A stretch of 64,000 nucleotides of DNA, from assembly GCF_029953635.1 (NCBI RefSeq), contig NZ_CP124543.1, forward strand, positions 310,001 to 374,000, read 5' to 3'. The notes under the pieces were generated by a model. That model saw only the letters and a program-made list of their open reading frames with translations. It was not told where the DNA came from and ran no database searches. The DNA comes from Halotia branconii CENA392. Lineage in GTDB: Bacteria > Cyanobacteriota > Cyanobacteriia > Cyanobacteriales > Nostocaceae. Below, piece after piece: positions 54,262 through 62,695 of this stretch. Position 1 is the first letter of the stretch, and each line of letters begins with the position of its first letter. The position numbers were made by a program, and so were the translations under genes.

Positions 54262-54914
54262 TTAAAGTATTACTTGTAGATGACCAGAGTTTGATTCGTC
54301 AAGGCTTAAAAGCATTATTAGAACTAGAAACAGATTTAGAAATAGTAGGAGAAGCAGAAAATGGTAAAACTGCAATTCAATTGGTGGCAGAATTGCAACC
54401 AGATGTAGTGCTGTTAGATATCAGAATGCCGATCATGGACGGAGTTGCAGCTACACGAGAAATTCAACAGCAGTTTGCTGGCGTTAAAGTTTTAATACTG
54501 ACAACTTTTGATGATGATGAATATGTCACAGCGGCTTTAAAAAATGGGGCAATGGGTTATTTACTCAAAGATACACCATCAGAAGAATTAGCTTTTGCTA
54601 TTCGTGCCGTTGATAAAGGATACACACAGCTAGGGCCAGGAATTGTCAAAAAACTTTTGACTCAATTCCCCAATATGACACCAACTCAACTGCCACCTGT
54701 GCCACCTAATTTAACAGAACTTACTCCCAGAGAAAAAGAGGTTTTACGGTTAATTGCTACAGGTGCTAATAACCGAGAAATTGCTCAACAATTATATATT
54801 TCTGAGGGTACGGTAAAGAATCATGTAACAAATATTTTAAACAGATTGAACTTGCGCGATCGTACTCAAGCCGCTATTATTGCCAATACGTTTTTATCTT
54901 ATTTAGATAATTAA
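54258..54914 (+). CDS. NarL/LuxR-type response regulator
   Basis: 218 residues. The receiver is complete: [11 protein letters not shown], phosphoacceptor Asp in [13 protein letters not shown] (near 54), Lys in [11 protein letters not shown]. The LuxR-type helix-turn-helix is at 150-215 ([37 protein letters not shown]). It is the partner of the overlapping kinase gene upstream. The likely target includes the divergent LTxxQ gene. No other promoter clue. Confidence 0.95.
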   Translation: MIKVLLVDDQSLIRQGLKALLELETDLEIVGEAENGKTAIQLVAELQPDVVLLDIRMPIMDGVAATREIQQQFAGVKVLILTTFDDDEYVTAALKNGAMGYLLKDTPSEELAFAIRAVDKGYTQLGPGIVKKLLTQFPNMTPTQLPPVPPNLTELTPREKEVLRLIATGANNREIAQQLYISEGTVKNHVTNILNRLNLRDRTQAAIIANTFLSYLDN

Positions 54915-54918
54915 AACT

Positions 54919-55347
54919 TTAACCATTAAATAATTCTAAACATTCATGTTTTAAAACGCCTTTTGTAACTTTTATATTTCTAGGTGATTTAGCAATAATC
55001 TCTTCACAAGCCAAATCAATTTGTGATTGCTTAATCAAAATTAAATCTTGAATTGAAGCACCATAAACAATTTCTGATATACCCGTCCATACACAAGCTG
55101 TTGCACACATCGGACAAGGCTCTCCAGTTGTATATATGCTATAACCTTCTAAAGAGGGGTTTTTGAGTTTAGCTGTTAAACTGCGAATGACATTTATTTC
55201 CGCATGAGCAGACGGATCGTTATCTCGCTTCACAGTATTATGAGCTACTGCAACCACATCGTTATTTTTAACAATCACTGCACCGTAAGGCGCATCACCT
55301 TTTTTTGCTTCTGTCAATGCTAAACGCATAAAATCTTCTTGGTTCAT
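54919..55347 (-). CDS. Cytidine/deoxycytidylate-type nucleoside deaminase (guanine deaminase-like)
   Basis: 142 residues from ATG at 55347 (MNQEDFMRLALTEAKKGDAP). Zinc motifs: HAEIN with the catalytic Glu, and PCPMCATA. The sequence around APYGAVIVKNNDVV, YTTGEPCPMCATACVWTGI and EIVYGAS matches the GuaD/nucleoside deaminase group more closely than the tRNA editing enzyme TadA, where the segment is usually EPCAMCAGA. It probably acts on free guanine or a related base. Convergent with the response regulator gene, the stops five bases apart. Confidence 0.85.
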   Translation of the reverse strand: MNQEDFMRLALTEAKKGDAPYGAVIVKNNDVVAVAHNTVKRDNDPSAHAEINVIRSLTAKLKNPSLEGYSIYTTGEPCPMCATACVWTGISEIVYGASIQDLILIKQSQIDLACEEIIAKSPRNIKVTKGVLKHECLELFNG

Positions 55348-55437
55348 ACTAGTTAGGTGTTGACAAGGATAATGGTTAAGAATATCGCATTTATGATGTG
55401 AGTTCTGCAAATGTATTAAAGTTATTGCTGGTCAAAT

Positions 55438-56226
55438 ATGTTACTGAGTAAAGAACAAACAGAATTTTACTTAAAAGACTTGGAAACGCCAATAGGTAAA
55501 GCGATTAATTTGGCAATTGTCGCTTTAGTTCTATTATCATCAGGAATTTTTGTAGTAGAAACCTATAATATTTCTGACAATGTTCGCTATCAGCTACATA
55601 TAATTGATACTGCTATTTTCATCATTTTTGCAGTAGAATATGCTATCCGACTCTGGAGTGCGGAAAATAAAATTAAGTATATTTTTAGTTTTTATGCAAT
55701 TATTGATTTAATCGCAATTTTGCCATTTTTACTTGGAATAGTAGATATTAAATTTATTCGTTTACTACGATGGTTCAGAATTTTAAGGTTAATTAGATTT
55801 ATAGATAATCAATTCCTCTTTGCCAGTATTAGTACTGAAGATGGTGTTATTTTTGCGCGAATACTGTTTACATTATTCGCCATAGTCTTTGTCTATTCTG
55901 GCTTAATTTATCAAGTTGAGCATCCGGTTAACCCGCAAAGTTTTAGTACATTTTTAGATGCAGTTTATTTTTCTGTTGTCACAATGACAACAGTGGGATT
56001 TGGCGATGTGATTCCGATTTCAAAATTAGGTCGTCTCCTAACAGTATTGATGATTTTTACCGGAATTGCCTTGATTCCCTGGCAAGTGGGAGATTTGATT
56101 AAGCGAGTAGTCAAAACTGTTAATCAGGTAGAAACTGTTTGTTCAGATTGCGGTTTAACTTTTCATGATATCGATGCTGAATTTTGTAAAAGATGTGGCA
56201 GTAAATTACCAATTCGTAATTCGTAA
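55438..56226 (+). CDS. Voltage-gated-type potassium channel with C-terminal zinc ribbon
   Basis: 262 residues. Six spans: AINLAIVALVLLSSGIFVVE (S1), IIDTAIFIIFAVEYAIRLW (S2), FYAIIDLIAILPFLLGI (S3), an S4 with regularly spaced Arg (FIRLLRWFRILRLIRFI), S5 and S6 around the pore TMTTVGFGDVIP, whose TVGFGD filter indicates K+ selectivity. The last 35 residues carry CSDCGLTFHDIDAEFCKRCG, a zinc ribbon of C-x2-C...C-x2-C spacing, replacing the usual RCK or cyclic-nucleotide domain. That end may sense metal or redox. No neighbours in operon. Confidence 0.92.
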   Translation: MLLSKEQTEFYLKDLETPIGKAINLAIVALVLLSSGIFVVETYNISDNVRYQLHIIDTAIFIIFAVEYAIRLWSAENKIKYIFSFYAIIDLIAILPFLLGIVDIKFIRLLRWFRILRLIRFIDNQFLFASISTEDGVIFARILFTLFAIVFVYSGLIYQVEHPVNPQSFSTFLDAVYFSVVTMTTVGFGDVIPISKLGRLLTVLMIFTGIALIPWQVGDLIKRVVKTVNQVETVCSDCGLTFHDIDAEFCKRCGSKLPIRNS

Positions 56227-56392
56227 TTCGTAATGGGCTTCGCTCCGCTTCGCTAACGTAATTCGTAATTGAAATATACAGTTTAATAGCCATAAATATC
56301 AAATGGCTGGAGGGATTCGGAAAGCTGACTCAACAGCGATCGCCCTTCGCCTTTTAAAATAGAGAACAAGCGATCGCTGTTAAAATCAAAAA
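56214..56392. repeat. GTAATTCGTAAT repeat and HIP1-containing gap
   Basis: The end of the channel gene overlaps AATTCGTAATTCGTAATTCGTAAT, then GGGCTTCGCTCCGCTTCGC and GTAATTCGTAATTG. Two GCGATCGC-type octamers follow near 56338 and 56370. No gene seen. Confidence 0.6.
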
Positions 56393-56932
56393 TTAAGCAA
56401 TTACGTTAAAACTAGCAGCAGTAACAGCGACACGATTAGAGAACAGGGCAATTTGCACCTGTGCATTACTACCAATACCATCGCTGTCATAGAACAATTC
56501 ACCCTTAGCTTGATTGTAAATCAAGCGTTGACTATCATTTGTCGCACTCATCCCCAACACAAACCGATTCGCGTCCAATGTCCCAGGTGCAAATGCAAAC
56601 TCAGCACCAGAAACTAACACCATATCCTCACCGACTTTGAAATCCAGGATAGTATCAAAGCCACCAGCAACAACACCAGTCAAATCAAACATATCTACAC
56701 CAGAACCACCAACTAAGGTATCATTCCCCAAACCACCAATGAGTAAATCATTGCCAGCCTCCCCAGAGAGATAGTCATTACCATCTAAACCCCTCAAAGT
56801 ATTGTTACCACTATTACCTGTGAGTCGGTTAGCAACACTATTACCCGTAGCATAAATATCTTGATTACCAATCAAATTCAGGTTTTCTAAGTTATCAGCT
56901 AAACTCCAGTTGATAGAAGAGATGACTGTCAA
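56393..56932 (-). pseudogene. C-terminal remnant of an RTX/hemolysin-type calcium-binding protein
   Basis: The open frame covers about 179 residues. It starts abruptly in the repeat region with [20 protein letters not shown], continues with nonapeptide repeats ([34 protein letters not shown]) and ends with a normal RTX C-terminal domain ([17 protein letters not shown]). The only start is TTG at 56932 with no ribosome site, and an in-frame TGA lies three codons upstream. Intact relatives are hundreds of residues longer, exported by type I secretion. I read this as the end of a deleted gene. Confidence 0.7.
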
Positions 56933-57063
56933 TATCTTTCAATTAAGCAAACAAACAGAAATGTTGGGTTTCGCTGATGCTCAACCCAACCTACGCAATT
57001 TAAGGTTTTTAGCGTTGATTGAACTGTATTGCAATATAATACAACTCGATTAGCTGTGAAAAA

Positions 57064-57318
57064 ATGACGATAAAACCGCACGATTTAACTCAAGCTTATG
57101 AAGAAGCCAGGGCTGCTGCTGTACAAGAGGGAGTTGAACAGGGAGTACAACTTGAACGTCGCCAAGTCGTAGAAAATTTGTTGAGATTCAGATTTGGTGA
57201 AGTGGATGAAGAACTATCAAAAGTAGTCAATAGTTTACTACAGTTATCGGCAGAAGAATTTACGCCAATGTGTCTTTCATTATCTCGTGAAGAACTGTTA
57301 GCAAGATTTTTGCATTAA
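57064..57318 (+). pseudogene. C-terminal fragment of an Rpn/PD-(D/E)XK transposase-like nuclease
   Basis: 84 codons. AYEEARAAAVQEGVEQGVQL then RRQVVENLLRFRFGEVDEEL, LLQLSAEEFTPMCLSLSREE and LLARF match the tail of the DUF4351-containing Rpn family proteins common in cyanobacteria. The nuclease core of about 230 residues is missing, and the ATG lies where the Gln/Gly-rich linker should begin. A small stand-alone regulator cannot be excluded, but neighbouring debris (an RTX tail, MITEs) favours a remnant. Confidence 0.65.
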
Positions 57319-57431
57319 ATCTTATGCATTGGGCAATACGTTAAAAAATCTTTGGAGGGAAACTGAAAAGGCAGGGGAGCAGGGAGCAGGGGGAAAAATT
57401 ACGCCACTTGTGGGTGAGATTTCAACTAACT

Positions 57432-57559
57432 AGGACTTACGCAACGCCGATATTGTCATTGCGACCGGAACAAAGTGTAGGGAAGCAATCCCAGCGTTAA
57501 GGTAGATTACTTCGCTATCGCTCGTAATGACGGAGTTACGTTATTTTTGCGTAAGTCCT
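57432..57559. mobile_element. MITE-like element, TIR AGGACTTACGCAA (copy 3)
   Basis: Ends AGGACTTACGCAA and TTGCGTAAGTCCT are exact inverted repeats. The interior carries a second inverted pair, GTCATTGCGACC...AAGCAATCC with GCTCGTAATGAC, related to the element at 58139. 128 bases. Confidence 0.8.
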
Positions 57560-57657
57560 GTTAACAAAGAAAAGGAGTAAGAGAGCTTTCATGCCACTTG
57601 CGGGTGTTAGCGTTTGCGTAGCGTCTCGCACAGAAGCGGAACAAAGTTCAATTTGTA

Positions 57658-57909
57658 CTTCTGTTTTCCTTGCAAGAGCTACAGCTTGAACGTTTGCGTA
57701 TTACGCGCAAGTTGTAGCAACTTCTGTTTTTCCTGCAAGAGCTACAGCTTGAACGTTTGCGTATTACGCGCAAGTTGTAGCAACTTCTGTTTTTCCTGCA
57801 AGAGCTACAGCTTTAACATTTACGTATTACGCGCAAGTTGTAGCAACTTCTGTTTTCCCTGCAAGAGCCACAGCTTGAACATTTACGTATTACGCGCAAA
57901 CTGTAGCAA
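57658..57909. repeat. Tandem array of four 63-bp hairpin-forming units
   Basis: Four complete units begin at 57658, 57721, 57784 and 57847, with a short fifth start at 57910. Each has GCTACAGCTTG and CAAGTTGTAGC, which pair as an 11-bp stem (one G-T) around a GCGTATTACGCG loop region. Units 1-3 are nearly identical and unit 4 has more changes. No spacer/repeat alternation, so not a CRISPR array. Confidence 0.9.
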
Positions 57910-58066
57910 CTTCCTTTTTAAAATATAGCAGTAGCCAAAATTGTTAGGACATTTATCTGTTCCCTGTTCCCTACAAAAATTAAACCACAGAGAAGCCAGT
58001 GCGTTAGGAAGACAGCGCTGTGGTGTTAGCGTAGCGGTAGCGACGCAAGAGCGTCAGTACAAGACG

Positions 58067-58131
58067 CTCAGTGACCGGAGGCAGGGGGAGTAAGAAAAGT
58101 AATTTGTTTCAAATATTTCGTGAAATGATAT
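58067..58131. mobile_element. Partial MITE, 3' part of the ATACCRTTTYAC family
   Basis: CTCAGTGACCGGAGGCAGGG, GGAGTAAGAAAAGTAATTTG and ATTTCGTGAAATGATAT match the right end of the element at 42898-43055. The left half is missing. Confidence 0.7.
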
Positions 58132-58138
58132 AACCACG

Positions 58139-58270
58139 CAAAATTAATTACAGTCATTGCGAGCGAAGCGAAGCAATCTCAACCTTTGCGATTGCTTCAT
58201 TACGCTCCGCTCCATAAAGCCCTTCGGGCATGGCTTCGCTTAGCGCAATGACATTGTGTAATTAATTTTG
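58139..58270. mobile_element. MITE-like element, TIR CAAAATTAATTACA
   Basis: 132 bases between CAAAATTAATTACA and TGTAATTAATTTTG. The inner part has GTCATTGCGAGCGAAGCGAA, GCAATC and its partner GATTGCTTC...GCGCAATGAC, giving a long fold-back structure. It ends about 30 bases from the glycosyltransferase stop. Confidence 0.8.
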
Positions 58271-58301
58271 TTTAACTACTTAAGAGTTTGAGAGCAAGTC
58301 T

Positions 58302-59933
58302 TCAAATTCCGTAAGACCGAGGATAAGGCTTGAGCAGCGTCTTGGCTTGATAGACATAAATGACGTTGACCACTACCCCGCCTCGCCGGATGGGAATCGT
58401 TGCAATCTCAGTCAAACTGCTAAAGTGACTTTGATAGCTATCCATCAAGTCTTTTCTTTGATTAAAGGGTTTAGTAGTAATGTACAGCGCGTCTTCTCCC
58501 AACCATTGAGTGGCTACTGACCAAAAAGCAAAGCCACGCACATCTTTACCAATATCAAAGCAAGTAATTGGAATATTTGCTAAGGGTTCCAGGGACATCG
58601 CAACTGGCCCACCAATGTAATAGCGATTAGTAAATATAAAACTAGATTTTTCTAAAGCTGTACTCAGAATAGGAGATGCAGCAAAACCACGCCGCAGTTG
58701 TTGAATATCAATTAGTTCTGTAGAAGGGTCATCTTTGGGAGGTAAGAAACCTCCCATAAAAGCGTACTGGCTAGGCTTTTGCATGATTCCCGTTGTCACT
58801 TGTAACAAAGCAATTAGTAAGATAGTGACAACCATAATTCCTGAACCTAAAAGCCATCGCCGCACCCAATGTCGAGATTGCTGCTCCCAGATGATTGCTT
58901 GTTGACCTAATAGCAAAGTTACCCCCCAAAATCCTGGCATTGACCAAGCCGGCAGAATTTGTCGATATCCTCCAATCAGAGTAAACCCCAAAATTACGGG
59001 TAAGGATACCCATAAAATTAAAAGCCAGGAATCAGGAAAGAAATTACCAAATTTTAATGATTTTTGGGAAAAAACTTGAACTGTTCCAGTTAACATTGGT
59101 CGCAAACTTACCCACCAGAGGGGTAATCCTATGGTTGGGAACAGGTAAGCTACTCCAGCTAAACAGACTAGTACTACACTCAGCAAATTGTAGCCGCCTC
59201 TAGGCACTGCTCGCTCTGATTGAAAGCGGAATGATACCCAATCATGCTGAATATTCCAAAACAAAATCGGGAAGATGGTGATTAGAAATAAGCCTAAACT
59301 CAGCCATGCCCAAGGGGAGCGAAAAACACAGCGATAACGTGGATTTGTTACACAAAAACCAACCAGCCCTAATCCTAAAATAAAACCGTGATATTTACTT
59401 AGACAGGCTAATCCCACTAAAATACCTAGAATTGCTAGGCGGTAACTGGGGATGTAGGATTTAGATGAATCTGGTTGTCGAAAAAATTCAGTGGTTGCAC
59501 AAAATAAACTAGCTGACCAAAAAAATATCAACGGACTGTCAGGTAGACTGAGTATACCAAAGCCAACTTGAAAAATCGGACTAATAGTAGCGATCGCTAA
59601 AGTTATTTTCGCAGCTTGAGGAGAAAATAATTTCTTGCTAGTCAGATATAACAATACTAAACTGCCTGTGTGTGCAATCAACGCCCCCATACGAATGGTG
59701 AACTGAGATACAACTCCAGTCAACCAAGGGCCAAAACCAGTTGTTAGCGCTACTAGCAAAGGATGATCGAAATAGCTCCAGTCCAGATGTAGGCTATAAA
59801 GATAGTAATAAGCTTCATCAAAAGTAGGATAAAGCCAGAAAGCAATAAAAGCTCGAAACAGCAGTCCTCCAACCAGCAAACAAAACACTACTTGATTAGT
59901 TTTTTCAGCCAACCATTTCTGAGCTATTTGCAT
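58302..59933 (-). CDS. GT39-family (ArnT/PMT-like) membrane glycosyltransferase
   Basis: 543 residues, about eleven spans. The first luminal loop has the acidic motif PTFDEAYYYLYS (D-E near residues 40-41), needed for catalysis in GT39 and ArnT enzymes; HLDWSYFDHPLLVALT is the next conserved piece. It transfers a sugar from a polyprenyl phosphate donor to protein or lipid outside the plasma membrane. The C-terminal soluble part (about 120 residues) contains SFIFTNRYYIGGPVAMSLE. It precedes the hybrid kinase gene's 3' side on the same strand with an 88-base gap. Acceptor unknown. Confidence 0.9.
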   Translation of the reverse strand: MQIAQKWLAEKTNQVVFCLLVGGLLFRAFIAFWLYPTFDEAYYYLYSLHLDWSYFDHPLLVALTTGFGPWLTGVVSQFTIRMGALIAHTGSLVLLYLTSKKLFSPQAAKITLAIATISPIFQVGFGILSLPDSPLIFFWSASLFCATTEFFRQPDSSKSYIPSYRLAILGILVGLACLSKYHGFILGLGLVGFCVTNPRYRCVFRSPWAWLSLGLFLITIFPILFWNIQHDWVSFRFQSERAVPRGGYNLLSVVLVCLAGVAYLFPTIGLPLWWVSLRPMLTGTVQVFSQKSLKFGNFFPDSWLLILWVSLPVILGFTLIGGYRQILPAWSMPGFWGVTLLLGQQAIIWEQQSRHWVRRWLLGSGIMVVTILLIALLQVTTGIMQKPSQYAFMGGFLPPKDDPSTELIDIQQLRRGFAASPILSTALEKSSFIFTNRYYIGGPVAMSLEPLANIPITCFDIGKDVRGFAFWSVATQWLGEDALYITTKPFNQRKDLMDSYQSHFSSLTEIATIPIRRGGVVVNVIYVYQAKTLLKPYPRSYGI

Positions 59934-60021
59934 TTACTTAATATTCCTACTTTTTTTGAGTTTAGATCCCCAACTTTTTTAAAAAGTCGGGGATCTTGTT
60001 GTTCAATGAATTATTTATAAT

Positions 60022-62634
60022 TTATGTTGTATATGTCAAAACTTGTGATATAGCCTTTAACAATGCCTCTGACTCAATCGGCTTCACCAAATGCATCTGA
60101 TAGCCTGCTGCTAATGCTTGTTTCTGGTTTAATTCTCCCGCATAAGCAGTCAAAGCGATCGCCGGAATTTTTCCTCCTTGCTCTGCTGGCATAGCTCGAA
60201 TTAAACGCATTAACATGTAACCATCTATTCCTGGCATTCCAATATCACTTAACAATAAATCAACTGGGGATTTTGCGATTACTTCCAAAGCATCACCTGC
60301 CGATGTAACTGTAGTGACAGATGCACCAAACTCTTTCAACATCATTAACAGAAATTCACCTGTATCTGTGTCATCATCTACAACTAAAATGCACAACCCT
60401 GTCAAATTCAAATAATTAGTTTGTTTGACACTACTTTTACTTGTCTGTAGCAGATTAGATATTAGCGGTAATCTGACTGTAAATGTTGCCCCCATTCCTT
60501 CTCCTGGACTCTCTGCTTTGACAGAACCACCGTGTAATTCGGTAAGATTACGAGCAATAGCTAGTCCTAATCCCAGACCTCCAAATTGTCGGGTTGTTGT
60601 ACCATCAGCTTGACGGAAATAATCAAATACATAAGGTAAAAATTCCGTGCTAATGCCTTTGCCAGTATCTTGAACTTGAATTTCAGCAAAGTTGTCAAAT
60701 CGTTCTAATCGCACCTTCACTTGCCCTCTTGGTGGTGTGAATTTGACTGCATTAGAAAGTAAATTCCACAAAATTTGTTGTAAGCGAGCGGCATCTCCTG
60801 CAACCATTCCGATATCTGATTCCAAGGAGGTATGAATTTGAATACTTTTTGCCTCTACTGCTAGCTGAACAGTTTCGAGTGCCCCTTCTATGGTGTTAAC
60901 TAAATTCACAGGCTGAGTATTTAAAATGATTTTTCCTTGTTGAATGCGAGAAACATCCAGCAAATCTTCAATCAATTGAATTTGTAATTTAGCATTACGC
61001 TCGATAGCTTCTAGTCCACGTATTAGTGTTGCTCCTGCAAAATTACGACTTTTTAATAGTGTTGCCCAACCTAAAATAGGATTAAGTGAAGTCCGCAATT
61101 CATGAGAAAGAACTGCTAAGAATTGATCTTTAAGTTGGTTAGCCATTTCAGCTTCACTGCGTGCAGTCTGTTCTAAAATCAGTAAATGTTCACGCTCTAC
61201 TTCTACTTGTTTGCGCTCAGTGATATTTCTAAAAAAGATACCTAGACCATCTTCAGCAGGATAAGCATGGATTTCAAACCACTTGTTCAACGGTTCGCAT
61301 AATGCCTCAAAGTGGACAGCTACTTTTTCAGACATGGCACGATGATATTCCCACTCAAACTTTGTATCTTTCGTTTGAGGCCAATACTCCCACAAATTTT
61401 TCCCCAGAATGGATTCTGCTTCTACTCCATTAATTTTTGCTGCTTGTTGATTAACATAAGTAATTTGCCAGTCTTGATTGACAGCAATAAACGCATCCGT
61501 CATGCTTTCTAGAATATTGCCCAGCCGACTACGAAGGGCTTGCTCACGTTTCAGTAATTCATCTTTATCATGATGAGATTCTTCAAGATGAGCGTTAGCT
61601 TCAACTAGTGAATCATTAAGTTGGATCAGTTTTTCAGATAATTCTGCACGAGCTTGATATTCTCCTAGTCGTACTCTTTCTACAGCCAGCGTTACTTGAA
61701 TCCTGGCTTTTTCTGTAATGGCAATTCCTACCAATAAACCGACAGCACACTGCACTAGTAAACTCAGTTTGTGAACATGTAAAACTTCTGCTGGGACTGG
61801 GAACCTTGGCAATGACATGGCATTGGGATAAACAACCAAGTAACAAAACAATGTTACCAGTACGCAAAAACTAGAGGTTAACATGCCGCTAGTGACACCA
61901 AAGCGAGTTGCAGCCCAGATAACAGGCACAAAACTTAAAAAAGATAATTGTTGAAATCTAAAATTTGAGTGGTCAGTTTCTAAAACAGTGAGAATTGCCG
62001 TAGCTATACAAAACAGTAGTATTGCGCTTACTTCTAGTAAAAGGCTGCGGGAGGTGGGAAAACTGAGACAGCTAGATGAAGATTTGGATGGTTCTGAATT
62101 AGTTAACCAATTTCGAGACTGCAAATACGGTGTTATGACTAGAAGGGCAGTAGGCGTAATTGCCATAATACCTATAGCGTTACCCAACCACCAGTAAGGA
62201 ATATTTTGAGTCAAGCTAGAAGCCGACATGTTACCTATAGCTACCCAAGTCAAACTACCAATTGTGGCTATAGTAACCGATGCTACTAAAGGCACACTGA
62301 GAATAAAAAGAGTAGCATCTCTGAGGTTATTTAGTGTGAGGGAACCCCGCCAAAGACGACGGTAAAGTAACCAAGCAATTAAAGGTTCAATGACATCGAC
62401 CCAGCCAATCATTCGCTCCCAACCGTGCAACCCCCAAAATGGTGACATCAAAAACGATGCTAACCCTGTCAAGATAATACCAGAGCGACCAAACCAAAAA
62501 GTCAAAGCGATCGCCACACCTGACGGAGGATACCACAGAGAAATTCCCGGCTGAACTTGGTAAATCAGCGCCATTCCATGAGCCATGATTAGGGCTATTA
62601 GCCCTACTAATAAAATAATCAGCGATCGCCGCAT
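60022..62634 (-). CDS. MASE1-PAS-hybrid histidine kinase
   Basis: 870 residues from ATG at 62634; a TTG at 62673 would add 13. A MASE1 membrane sensor (LWYPPSGVAIALTFWFGRSG and about eight spans, 1-310), a coiled coil, a PAS domain (LGNILESMTDAFIAVNQDWQ near 370-490), HisKA (FLAVLSHELRTSLNPILGWA, His near 525), HATPase (NLLSNAVKFTPPRG, DTGKGIS, GGLGLGLAIARNL) and a C-terminal receiver (LVVDDDTDTGEF, Asp in LLLSDIGMPGIDG, Lys in HLVKPIE). It is a plasma-membrane sensor with an attached receiver, so phosphotransfer probably continues to another protein. Divergent from the Rieske gene by about 60 bases; ligand unknown. Confidence 0.95.
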   Translation of the reverse strand: MRRSLIILLVGLIALIMAHGMALIYQVQPGISLWYPPSGVAIALTFWFGRSGIILTGLASFLMSPFWGLHGWERMIGWVDVIEPLIAWLLYRRLWRGSLTLNNLRDATLFILSVPLVASVTIATIGSLTWVAIGNMSASSLTQNIPYWWLGNAIGIMAITPTALLVITPYLQSRNWLTNSEPSKSSSSCLSFPTSRSLLLEVSAILLFCIATAILTVLETDHSNFRFQQLSFLSFVPVIWAATRFGVTSGMLTSSFCVLVTLFCYLVVYPNAMSLPRFPVPAEVLHVHKLSLLVQCAVGLLVGIAITEKARIQVTLAVERVRLGEYQARAELSEKLIQLNDSLVEANAHLEESHHDKDELLKREQALRSRLGNILESMTDAFIAVNQDWQITYVNQQAAKINGVEAESILGKNLWEYWPQTKDTKFEWEYHRAMSEKVAVHFEALCEPLNKWFEIHAYPAEDGLGIFFRNITERKQVEVEREHLLILEQTARSEAEMANQLKDQFLAVLSHELRTSLNPILGWATLLKSRNFAGATLIRGLEAIERNAKLQIQLIEDLLDVSRIQQGKIILNTQPVNLVNTIEGALETVQLAVEAKSIQIHTSLESDIGMVAGDAARLQQILWNLLSNAVKFTPPRGQVKVRLERFDNFAEIQVQDTGKGISTEFLPYVFDYFRQADGTTTRQFGGLGLGLAIARNLTELHGGSVKAESPGEGMGATFTVRLPLISNLLQTSKSSVKQTNYLNLTGLCILVVDDDTDTGEFLLMMLKEFGASVTTVTSAGDALEVIAKSPVDLLLSDIGMPGIDGYMLMRLIRAMPAEQGGKIPAIALTAYAGELNQKQALAAGYQMHLVKPIESEALLKAISQVLTYTT

Positions 62635-62695
62635 GGATGCAATTTTAGTAAAGATACAATTAATAGAGTGCAATCAAAATTTATAAATTGAAAGA

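Larger units (their letters stand above)
57319..58301. repeat. Nearly 1 kb of repeats and MITEs without a gene
   Basis: It contains GGGAGCAGGGAGCAGGGGG (near 57375), a MITE at 57432-57559, a 63-base tandem array at 57658-57909, the partial MITE at 58067-58131 and another MITE at 58139-58270. A 104-codon frame across the array is a by-product of the 21-codon period. Confidence 0.8.

Noticed and set aside
57658-57909. CRISPR array
   Set aside because: The whole 63-base unit repeats with no unique spacers, unlike CRISPR repeat-spacer alternation; no cas genes in the window.
57614-57928. 104-codon Cys-rich ORF with 21-residue repeats
   Set aside because: It is a by-product of the 63-base (21-codon) tandem array; the opposite strand has an equally open frame and no ribosome site is visible.
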